From positions 16,777-80,776 of the forward strand of contig NZ_JAAVUQ010000035.1 in assembly GCF_018449515.1 (NCBI RefSeq): DNA of 64,000 nucleotides, read 5' to 3'. The stretch comes from Caballeronia sp. dw_19 (GTDB lineage Bacteria > Pseudomonadota > Gammaproteobacteria > Burkholderiales > Burkholderiaceae). Each line of letters starts with the position of its first letter. The stretch's first letter is position 1. Made by a program: the position numbers and the translations under genes. Positions 35,729 to 44,400 of the stretch are shown in pieces. The notes under the pieces were generated by a model. The model had not been told where the DNA came from. It saw only the letters and a program-made list of their open reading frames with translations, and made no database searches.

Positions 35729-37934
35729 TGCATCCCACAAGATAGCCGTGAGCCATCTGCAGCGTACCGCGGTCGTTTACATCCGCCAGTCCAGCGCCAG
35801 TCAGGTTGAGCACAACCGCGAATCGACACAGCGCCAGTACGCGCTTGCTCAACGTGCGCTCAGCCTCGGCTGGCACGAACAGCAGGTCAGTGTGGTCGAC
35901 GAGGATCTGGGCCTCTCGGGCGCCAGTGTCGCGAATCGTGGCGGCTTTGCGCGCATGACCGCCGAGGTAGCACTGGGGCACGTTGGAATCATTCTCGGAC
36001 TCGAAGTCTCGCGTCTGGCGCGCAACAACTGCGACTGGTACCGTCTGCTCGATCTGTGCAGCATGACCGATACGCTCATCGGCGATGCCGATGGCGTATA
36101 TAACCCGGCGTTTTTTAACGATCGGCTATTGCTCGGCTTGAAGGGCACCATGAGTGAAGCCGAACTGCACATCCTGCGCGCCCGTCTGGATGGCGGCATT
36201 CGCAACAAGGCAGCCCGCGGTGAACTGCGCCGCGGGCTGCCAACCGGGCTGGTATGGGGCGAGGCCGACGGCGAGGTGAGACTGCATCCCGACGAAGCTG
36301 TGGTCGGTGCAATACGCGCCGTATTCGCCCGTTTCAGTGAATTCGGCTCAGCCCGCCGCGTCTGGCTGTGGTTTCGCTCGGAGAACCTCTCGTTCCCCCT
36401 GCAGATGCATCACAGCGACCAGATCCGCTGGATCGCGCCGACGTATCATGCGATCCATAGCGTGCTCGCCAATCCGGTTTATGCTGGTGCCTATTGCTAC
36501 GGCAGGAGCCGGCAGGAGCGATACATCGACCCGCAGGGGAGACTGAAGACGCGCGTGCGTCGGCTGCCGCAGTCGCAGTGGGCCGTGCTCATCAAGGACC
36601 ATCATGAAGGCTATATCGACTGGGCAACTTATGAAGCCAATCAGGTTCGCCTGGGTGGCAATATCAAACCCACGCCGCATCACGCCGGAGGGGCCGTGAG
36701 AGAGGGCACAGCCTTGCTTCAGGGTCTGGCGATCTGCGGTCACTGTGGCCGGCGACTCAGAACCCACTACCGCGGCATGAACGAGACGCCGGAATACCAT
36801 TGTGCAAATAAAGGTGTTGTGAATGGCCGTGGCGTCTATTGCCTGAATGTCGGTGGCCTGCAGATCGACAAAGCTGCCGCTGAATCCTTCCTGCGTGCCG
36901 TCGAGCCTGCCGGTCTGCAAGCTGCTGTGCGGGCCGCAGAGCTTCTCGAAGCCGATCATGACGCCGCGCTTGTGCAGTGGCGACTGGCTGTGGAACGCGC
37001 GCGCTATGAAGCGCAGCGGGCCGAGCGCCGATACCATGCCGTCGACCCCGAGAATCGCCTGGTGGCACGCGGGCTCGAAGCCCAATGGGAGAAACGTCTG
37101 CACGACCTCGAGCAGGCACAACATGAGTTGGAGCGGCGCGAGCAGCTCCGCCCTCGAACGTTGAGCGTTCAGGAACGCCAAAGCCTCCTGGCACTCGGCA
37201 AAGATATTCAGCTACTGTGGTATGCGCCGAACCTCGCCGTGCGTGACAGAAAGCAGTTGCTGCGCGCCCTGCTTGAGGAAGTGACGGTTACCGTTCATCG
37301 CGAACAATACCAGGCGCATCTTAAACTGCGCTGGCGAGGCGGCAAGCTCACCGAATGCGATGTGGAGCTCCCCCGCTCGCGGCCCGCCACCATCCGCACC
37401 GACGAAGAGACCCTTGCGCTGGTCCGTCGGCTCGCGCAGCACTATCCCGACGCCACCATTGCGGGCATCCTCAATGCGCAGGGTCGGCTGAGTGCACAGG
37501 GGATGCGCTTCAACCAGAATCTCGTGGGTAACCTGCGCCGTCACTGGAAGATCCCCTGTTTCGAACCACCCGCCGAGCGGCCCGATGGAGAACTGCTCAG
37601 CGTCCGCCAGGCCGCCCGCGTGCTGGGCACGGCATCGTCGACACTCCATCGCTGGGTCAATGACGGCTTCATCGCCGGCGAGCATCCCACGCCCGGTGCG
37701 CCCTGGCGCATTCGGATAACAGAAGCATTGCGTCGTATCTTTGTTGATAGCACTCCTGATGGATACGTCGCTATGCAGGTCGCAACGCAGCGACTCGGTG
37801 TTTCCCGTCAAACTGTGTTGCAGCGTGTAAAGCGCGGCGAACTCGACGCGGTGCTGGTCCGCCGCGGTCGATGCAAAGGCTTGCGCATCAAGGTCGTTAG
37901 CGAACAGCCGGACTTCTTCGAACGCACTTCATGA
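35721..37934 (+). CDS. Large serine recombinase with C-terminal helix-turn-helix domains
   Basis: The 737-residue protein has the resolvase catalytic domain (TAVVYIRQSSASQVEHNRES with the nucleophilic Ser near residue 24, then LEVSRLARNNCDW). A recombinase domain (about 180-300) and a zinc ribbon (GLAICGHCGRRLRTHYRG ending YHCANKG and C) follow. A coiled-coil segment spans about 400-480. The C-terminus adds a MerR/excisionase-like HTH (LLSVRQAARVLGTASSTLHR) and a second HTH-like segment (VATQRLGVSRQTVLQRVKRG). It should catalyse site-specific integration or excision of the element. Confidence 0.9.
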   Translation: MSDASHKIAVSHLQRTAVVYIRQSSASQVEHNRESTQRQYALAQRALSLGWHEQQVSVVDEDLGLSGASVANRGGFARMTAEVALGHVGIILGLEVSRLARNNCDWYRLLDLCSMTDTLIGDADGVYNPAFFNDRLLLGLKGTMSEAELHILRARLDGGIRNKAARGELRRGLPTGLVWGEADGEVRLHPDEAVVGAIRAVFARFSEFGSARRVWLWFRSENLSFPLQMHHSDQIRWIAPTYHAIHSVLANPVYAGAYCYGRSRQERYIDPQGRLKTRVRRLPQSQWAVLIKDHHEGYIDWATYEANQVRLGGNIKPTPHHAGGAVREGTALLQGLAICGHCGRRLRTHYRGMNETPEYHCANKGVVNGRGVYCLNVGGLQIDKAAAESFLRAVEPAGLQAAVRAAELLEADHDAALVQWRLAVERARYEAQRAERRYHAVDPENRLVARGLEAQWEKRLHDLEQAQHELERREQLRPRTLSVQERQSLLALGKDIQLLWYAPNLAVRDRKQLLRALLEEVTVTVHREQYQAHLKLRWRGGKLTECDVELPRSRPATIRTDEETLALVRRLAQHYPDATIAGILNAQGRLSAQGMRFNQNLVGNLRRHWKIPCFEPPAERPDGELLSVRQAARVLGTASSTLHRWVNDGFIAGEHPTPGAPWRIRITEALRRIFVDSTPDGYVAMQVATQRLGVSRQTVLQRVKRGELDAVLVRRGRCKGLRIKVVSEQPDFFERTS

Positions 37935-37956
37935 ACCAGAGGGCATTGCTATGAGA

Positions 37957-38518
37957 GATCGAAGAATTGTTCGAGGTCCAGGTCTACAACCCAGCGATGT
38001 CCCGCCTGAATGTAGCCTTGCGCGCGCTCCACTGCCTGATGTGCCGAGCGTCCCGGACGGAAACCGTAACTGGCATCCGAGAACGTCGGGTCCCACTGCC
38101 TTTGCAACACCTGCAAGACCGCCTGCTGGACGAATCGATCAAGCGCAGAAGGAATGCCGAGCTTGCGCACGCCACCGCCATCAGGCTTGGGTATCTCGAC
38201 CCGTCTCACCGGTTGGGGCTTGTACGTGCTGTTGAGCAGCGTGTCCCTTATCGACGGCCAATGCTCACGCAGGTACGCCGGTAGTGCCTGAACCGTCATG
38301 CCGTCCACGCCCGGCGCGCCCTTGTTCGCCTTCACACGTTTCAACGCCTGTCGCAGGTTTCCCCGCTCGCAGACTTCCTCCATCAGTCGGTCACAAGCCG
38401 ACGGGCTTTCAGGTTCGGGGTTCGCCGCCATAGGTTCAGCCCCTCGGGCGGCAGTCCTCCGGGCTTCACCCAGACTTCCGTCGCCAAGGACGCGTTGCGT
38501 TTTCTGCTGCGCTCCCAT
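37957..38518 (-). pseudogene. N-terminal half of group II intron RT (intron III)
   Basis: The ORF opens MGAQQKTQRVLGDGSLGEAR and runs through ALKRVKANKGAPGVDGMTVQ, KPDGGGVRKLGIPSALDRFV, SYGFRPGRSAHQAV and VVDLDLEQFFD. It then enters the recombinase element and stops after two foreign codons. It is cut in RT block 3 at the same FD position as the half at 34466-35269. The YADD block, maturase domain and intron 3' end are missing. Confidence 0.85.
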
Positions 38519-38577
38519 GTCGAGTTCTCCGGCTTACTCGCCGCTCCTCTCCGTTTGGGCCTTCCAACGTTGCCGCT

Positions 38578-40604
38578 GTGTTGGGTCGGAGGAGGCGCGC
38601 TGACGCGCTGGCCTCCGTCCGCCGCTCAAACTGCACGTGCCGTTTTCCGGCATGCAGCTTTCACGAAGATGCAGCATGCTGAGACGCAATAGAAGGTATC
38701 AGTTGCACAAGATTGACCAACCCGAACTCGCCATACAGCCGCGCCTCGGGCAAGACCTTCCAGCCCATGTTGCGCCAGCGCTTGAATCGATGCGACCAGA
38801 TTCGCCGCACGATCCATCGGTTGAGCCGGTTGAAGATTCGCCGGACGTGGGAGCGCTTGTAGTAGTGCCCCCAGCCCCGCAGGATGGGATTGAGCCGTCC
38901 AATCAGCTCCCGCGTTCGAAGCGGCACGCATCGCTTTGTAAGACGACGCACCTGATCCATGAAGCGCTGGACCGACTTCTCCCGGGGGTACGCGTACAGC
39001 GCACCCGACCGGGCGCCACTGCGGATTTTGGCTGCGGGCAGCGATAACTGCCGCCCACGCTTGATCTTGTAGCCGAGAAACTCGAATCCAAACCGGACAT
39101 GCACGATCCGCGTCTTCTGCGGATGGAGTTGCACACCCAGTGCGCTCAGAATCTTCGTCGCCGCCGCGATGGCAGCGCGCGCTTCTGCCTGGGATGAACA
39201 GGTGATCACCCAGTCATCCGCGTAACGGGTAAGCTGGTAGCCCTTGCGCCGCATCTCCCGATCAAACGGCGTCAGGAGGATATTGCTGAGCAGCGGTGAA
39301 GCGACCCCACCTTGCGGCGTTCCGCGCTCGCTCGGAAAGAGACGACCCTTGCCGAAACTGCCGGCTTTGAGCATCGCCTTGATCAGGCCTAATACCCGAC
39401 CGTCAGCGATGCGCTGGGCAATGAGCGACAGAAGTTTGTCATGGTCAACTGATCCAAAGAAGTCCTTCAGATCAGCATCAACAATCCATTCCCTGCCGCC
39501 CTCGATCTCCTTCCAGATCTTGCGCAAAGCGTCGTGTGTCGATCGCCCTCGCCGATACCCAAAGTTGGCTTCATCGAATATCGGTTCGAAGATCGGCTCC
39601 AGCCGGTTGAGAAGCGCCTGCTGACATACGCGATCATAAATCGACGGTATGCCGAGCTTGCGGAACTCCCCCGGTTTGCCGACTTTCGGGATCGAGACCT
39701 GCCGAACCGGTTGCGGCTGATAGGTCCGCGCACGCAGTTCTGCCTGCAGACGGTCCAGATGCTGGTCCGCCTGTTCGGCAAAGTCTGCCACGCTGATTCC
39801 ATCGACACCGCCACTGCCCCGGTTGGCCCGGACTCGCTCCCAGGCGACTTCCAGATTCTTCCGTTGATAAACCTTGTCAATTAATGAGTGGACCTTCCTT
39901 GCTTCCATCGGGTTGATCCAGTCAGACAGTCTCCTCGGGCGCGGATGTACGGGTATTTCGCTCATGGAACTGATCCTCCTCCGTGTCCTTACTCACTGTC
40001 GTCCGGGTTCTTCCCAATCATCTTCGCCGGCTGCCTTCCCCGACCCACTTCTGTCGCCGATCGCTCGGTCACGTGGTTTTGGCCACGCCTCAGGTACTAC
40101 TCAGCCGTCCGACTACTGGCACAGCACCGCTCGCCACTTCGCTCCTCGCTTATAGGCTCACTTCCCGCGGTGCCACCCGCGGACTGTGCCAGTTCTCCTG
40201 GGGTCACACGCTGTTCTTCCGTACCGTGCCGTCCGCAAACACCTTGGTGCGGTGGGTGAATGAGAACGCCTTCGCCCCCATAGTGCGGGCTCGACCTTGC
40301 CCCACCTTTGGCCGACCGGTTCGTCATCGGGGCAGCCCCCATCGACTACGGCCCGGTACTTCTCCTCATGCCCTTCGGATTCCGCCTCACGGCGGACACC
40401 CTGCCCTCCGGAGTACTGCGAGATGATGGCTTCAGGTCCGTCTTGTCCGTTTCCGGCTTTCGCCTTCGTGCCCAGTTAGACTTCTCCATACCTTCCCACC
40501 TCCCTCCGGCCAGCGAGGCATTACCCCCGCTTTCGGATATGGCGCCCCTCATCCGGGCGCCAGAGGGACTTCAACCCTCCGGAACAACGCGCTGCCCAGC
40601 GCAC
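38578..40604 (-). mobile_element. Class C group II intron IV nested in intron III
   Basis: The 5' end GTGCGCTGGGCAGCGC (from 40604, reverse strand) and the following GGAGGGTTGAAGTCCCTC match the class C pattern. Domain V is visible at about 38630-38661 (AGCTGCA stem, GAAA loop, CG bulge, TGCAGT). A domain VI-like hairpin ends near 38578 at CCGACCCAAC. Length is about 2.0 kb, as expected for a complete class C intron. The sequence just outside both ends belongs to intron III. Confidence 0.7.
38661..39965 (-). CDS. ltrA: Group II intron reverse transcriptase/maturase (intron IV)
   Basis: The 434-residue protein has complete RT blocks (AWERVRANRGSGGVDGISVA, SIPKVGKPGEFRKLGIPSIY, FGYRRGRSTHDAL, VDADLKDFFGSVDHDKLLSL, RGTPQGGVASPLLSNILLTP, TRYADDWVITC). 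The maturase signature is LNPILRGWGHYYKR. No endonuclease domain is seen, as usual for class C introns, which rely on hairpins or replication forks for targeting. It reads DFFGSVDHD where the truncated neighbours have a FD pair; it is the uninterrupted RT of the nest's centre. Confidence 0.9.
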   Translation of the reverse strand: MSEIPVHPRPRRLSDWINPMEARKVHSLIDKVYQRKNLEVAWERVRANRGSGGVDGISVADFAEQADQHLDRLQAELRARTYQPQPVRQVSIPKVGKPGEFRKLGIPSIYDRVCQQALLNRLEPIFEPIFDEANFGYRRGRSTHDALRKIWKEIEGGREWIVDADLKDFFGSVDHDKLLSLIAQRIADGRVLGLIKAMLKAGSFGKGRLFPSERGTPQGGVASPLLSNILLTPFDREMRRKGYQLTRYADDWVITCSSQAEARAAIAAATKILSALGVQLHPQKTRIVHVRFGFEFLGYKIKRGRQLSLPAAKIRSGARSGALYAYPREKSVQRFMDQVRRLTKRCVPLRTRELIGRLNPILRGWGHYYKRSHVRRIFNRLNRWIVRRIWSHRFKRWRNMGWKVLPEARLYGEFGLVNLVQLIPSIASQHAASS

Positions 40605-40942
40605 ACTATGGCCTCTGCTGACTTCTCGCTCCGACTCGACGCCGTCGCCCTTTCAGGCATGAGGCGAGATCTCCCCAGGTAAGAACGCAATCCTTCACCG
40701 CACAACCGCCGGATTTACAGCACCTGATCCTTGACCACGAGAGCTTCGCAGTTCTTTGCCTGCTCGCCCTGATCGGCACTGCCTTCTATCCGGTTCTTGT
40801 CCATCGGCTCGCGGTTTCGCTCCACGCTTCCTCCCCACGTTCGGTCACCCTCACGCAGTTGCGCTTCGCTTCGTTCGCTGTGGTCAACTCACGGGAGGAC
40901 TTACACCTCCAAGATTGCGCCCATGCTGGGCGCACAAAGCAA

Positions 40943-40974
40943 AAACCCCGTAGAACGTTGATTCTACGGGGTTT
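40943..40974 (-). terminator. Intrinsic terminator used as intron III target
   Basis: Thirteen-base perfect arms (AAACCCCGTAGAA and TTCTACGGGGTTT) with a six-base loop are followed on the reverse strand by TTTGCTTT. Class C intron III begins right after this. Such introns are known to insert downstream of terminator stems. The arms are symmetric, so it could act in both directions. Confidence 0.85.
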
Positions 40975-41045
40975 CTAACCTTCAAATGGCGGAGACAGCG
41001 TCCGCTTCCACACCGAATAACTCGGGGTGAGTGAAAGTCGAGGAG

Positions 41046-41321
41046 TCAGAGCGTCGCGTCGCGCACAGCCTGCGCCTGAAGTCCGGCAAGCCGGGTAAGC
41101 GCATCGGCCGCGCGCTCGATCTGCACAAAGATGTGATCGTGAAACGCAGCAGCCACGACGCTGCAGCTAATGCTCGCCTTTGTCAGCGCTTCCGCCACCG
41201 CCGCGGTCAGACCGACTGCCTCGAGATCGGAATGGATGGTCAGGGTGATCCGGGCCGCCCGAAAAAACACGGGCGACTGGGCCCTCAGTCTCGCTATTTC
41301 CTTTACCGTACGAAGATCCAT
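41046..41321 (-). CDS. ACT-domain protein, short form
   Basis: The 91-residue ORF starts at ATG 41321 with AGAGGA upstream. It reads ARITLTIHSDLEAVGLTAAV, then AEALTKASISCSVVAAAFHD and HIFVQIERAADAL, an ACT-type ligand-binding domain (COG3602 group). Relatives are about 130 residues with an N-terminal lobe that is absent here, so this may be a shortened but still translated form or a remnant. It lies between the glucan synthase gene and the intron nest, on the same strand as both. Confidence 0.6.
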   Translation of the reverse strand: MDLRTVKEIARLRAQSPVFFRAARITLTIHSDLEAVGLTAAVAEALTKASISCSVVAAAFHDHIFVQIERAADALTRLAGLQAQAVRDATL

Positions 41322-41433
41322 CGTTTTCCTCTGTTAGTGCCGCACATGGCGAACGTTCCGCCCCAACTCTTCCTCGGCACGGGTAGAAACCGAACCTGCC
41401 ATGCACCAACCAGGTCCATACGGAGCGCATCAT

Positions 41434-44400
41434 TCATACACCGGTCAATGAAACCACGGTCGCATCGCTCGGCAACCATATATGGACGGTATGCTCGCGT
41501 CCATCGTCGACCAGCAGAACCTCGCCGCTCGGATGTGGCACGCCGTCAAGAACCATGATTTGCGATGAATTGTCGGTCGAGCGCGTGATACCCAAGCGAT
41601 AGACGGCGCTGCCATGGCAATAGCGCAATTCGAAGGAGTCCCAGTCGGCCGGCAGCAGCGGTACGACCGTCAAGCGATCGCCCTCGACCTGCAGGCCAAG
41701 TAGCGACTCCACGAGCAGCCTGTACATCCAGCCCGCTGACCCCGTGTACCAACTCCATCCTCCCCTGCCCGCATGCGGGCTGACGCCATAAACGTCGGCG
41801 GTCATGACATAGGGTTCGACTTTGTATCGCTCGATCGATGCCGCGCTGTTCCCATGGTTCACCGGATTGATCATTCGCAGCAGTTCCCAGGCGCGCTCGC
41901 CATCGCCTAAGGCCGCGAAGGCCATCGTCGCCCAGATGGCCGCATGCGTGTACTGGCCACCGTTTTCCCGTACACCCGGCACATAGCCCTTGATATAGCC
42001 GGGATCGAGCGCGGATTTATCGAAGGGCGGATCGAGCAGTTGAATCAGTCCGGCATCGCGCTTCACGAGGTATCGATCGAGCGATGCCATGGCTTCGCGC
42101 TGCCGCTCATCGGAACCGGCGCCCGACAACACCGACCAGCTTTGCGCGATGGAGTCGATCCGGCACTCATCGTTGCCGGCCGATCCCAGTGGCGTGCCGT
42201 CGTCGAAATAGGCGCGCCGGTACCATTCGCCATCCCAGCCATGCGCTTCGAGATTGCCTTGCAGCTCGATGGCCCAGCTCCCGCAGTGGCGGGCGAAGGC
42301 TACGTCATCATGCGCGCGGGCCGTTTCGGCGAATTTGAGCAGGACGTCGTATAAAAAGAAACCGAGCCACACGCTTTCTCCCCGACCCTGTTCCCCGACG
42401 CGGTTCATGCCGTCGTTCCAGTCGCCGCAACCGATCAGCGGCAGGCCGTGGGCTCCGCGTGTCAATCCATGTTCAATGGCCCGCTTGCAATGCTCGTAGA
42501 GAGTCTCGACCAGCGCAGAGCGGACCGGCAGGTCATAGTAGGAGTCCTCGCCCTGATTGACCGGCCGGCCCTCGATATATCCGATGCGCTCATCCAGCAC
42601 GCCCAGGTCACCAGTGATCCGTACGTAGCGGCTGGTCGCCACCGCGAGCCACAGGTAGTCGTCCGAGCATTCGGTGCGCACGCCCCGGCCAAGCGGCGGA
42701 TGCCACCAGTGCAGCACATCGCCCTCGGGGAATTGATGCGCGGCGCACAGCAGCAGATGTTCGCGCGCCAGATGCGGGGTGGCGTGGATCATTGACATGC
42801 AATCCTGCAACTGGTCGCGAAATCCGATTGCGCCGCCTGACTGGTAATAGCCGCTGCGCGCCCAGAAGCGGCACGCGATGACCTGGTACATCAGCCATCC
42901 GTTCACGAGCACATCGACGGCCGGCTCCGGTGTATTCACCTGCACGCGCCCGAGGGTGCCACGCCAGTACTCGCGAACGGCGTCGAGCGCTTCGGCGGCC
43001 GCGCCCGCACCGCGAAACTGCCTACTGAGGCTCGTCGTGGCTTCGGAATCGCGCGCCGCACCGAGCCGGAATACGATCTCGCGAGTGTCTCCATCGGGCA
43101 GGTCGAAGTCCGCCTTGAGCGCCGCGCACGGATCAAGCCCCGCCCCGACACGTCCCGACAGCCGCGCCTGCCGCATGGCGGCCGGCACCCGCAGGCTGCC
43201 GTTGCGGCCGAGGAATTCACCGCGATCGCCGGTGAAGCTCGTGACTGTTTCTTCGACGCCGACATCGACATCGAGGAACGCCACGCGGCCGGCGAACTCC
43301 ATCGAATAGTCGTTGCGGGCGAATAGTGCTCCGATGTGCGGGTCGGCCTCGGTGACCACGTGCATCGCCGACTTCTCGCGTAGATCTCCGAGGGCCCATT
43401 CCACGTAACTCGTTGCGGAAAGCTTGCGCGGCCGGCCCGATTCGTTGCGGATCTTCAGCACTGAGAACTTGATCGGCGCATGCAGCGCGACGTATACCCA
43501 GAGTTCAGAGCAAATGCCGTCTTCGCGATGCTCGAATACGCTGTAGCCGAAGCCGTGGCGAGCGACGTAGGGCGTCTTGCTGCGAAGCGGCAACGGCGTG
43601 GGCGACCAGTAATGGCCAGTCTCCTCGTCACGCAGGTAGAGGGCTTCGCCGCTCGTGTCGCCGACCGGATCGTTGGCCCATGGCGTCAGGCGGAATTCGT
43701 GCGCGTTCTCGCTCCACGTGTAGGCGCCGCCGCTTTCGGAAACAACGGTGCCGAAGCCTGGATTGGCGAGCACGTTCACCCACGGCGCCGGGGTGGGCTC
43801 GTCAGGCCGCAGCGTCATCACGTACTCGGTTCCATCCGCGGTGAAACCGCCGTAGGGGTTGCGCAGGATCAGTTCGTTTCGTGGAGCCTGGCGCCCCTTT
43901 GAATCAACGGCAACCGGTACGCGAGTCGGCTCGAACAGGACTTGAGCAGGTTCAGGCCGCCGGCGCTGAACCTGCTCGGCGAGGCTGCCGCGCGTATCGA
44001 CCACGATGATCCGCGCCACCGCCTGCATCAGTTCGCGGTCTTCGCGCGACAATTGCTGGGCCGGCCGCACGAAGATACCGCCCGGCCGTTCGATCAGGCT
44101 CGCTTCCATGCCGGATGCGATCAGGCCCATGATCAGGTCCTGCAGATGCTGCCGGTAGCCCGCATGGTCCTCGTTCCAGATCACCAGGTCGACGGCCAGT
44201 CCCTTCAGACGCCAGTAGGCGTGCGCCTGCACCATCTGACGCACGAGCTCGATGTTGGCCATGTCTGTGATCTGAAGCAGCACGATCGGCAAGTCACCCG
44301 AAATCGACTGGCCCCACAGGCCCGACTGATTGCGCCGGTTCGCGCTCAGCACGCTCGGCTCGGCCCGCAGCGACGCGTTCGCGTAGATGATCGCCGCCGC

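Larger units (their letters stand above)
35261..37956 (+). mobile_element. Large serine recombinase element between two RT halves
   Basis: About 2.7 kb lies between an intron RT fragment ending at TTTGACACC (35260) and another ending at TTCGATC (37957), both read on the reverse strand. It contains three overlapping genes: a DUF5372-like protein, a 53-residue protein and a 737-residue serine recombinase. The flanks share a TTYGA sequence that could be the crossover core. No inverted repeats were seen, as expected for serine recombinase elements. Confidence 0.6.
37957..40935 (-). mobile_element. Class C group II intron III, interrupted and truncated
   Basis: The 5' end reads GTGCGCCCAGCATGGGCGCA on the reverse strand from 40935, followed by GGAGGTGTAAGTCCTCC, the typical start of bacterial class C introns. 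It begins eight bases after a terminator hairpin. Its RNA is interrupted at about 40605/38578 by intron IV and resumes with AGCGGCAACGTTGGAAGGCC leading to its RT start at 38518. Its 3' half is replaced by the serine recombinase element. Confidence 0.7.

Noticed and set aside
34466..38518. The two RT halves as one gene split by the recombinase element
   Set aside because: Their RT and maturase sequences belong to different intron RT types, and the second half has a different following region. They are better read as two separate genes.
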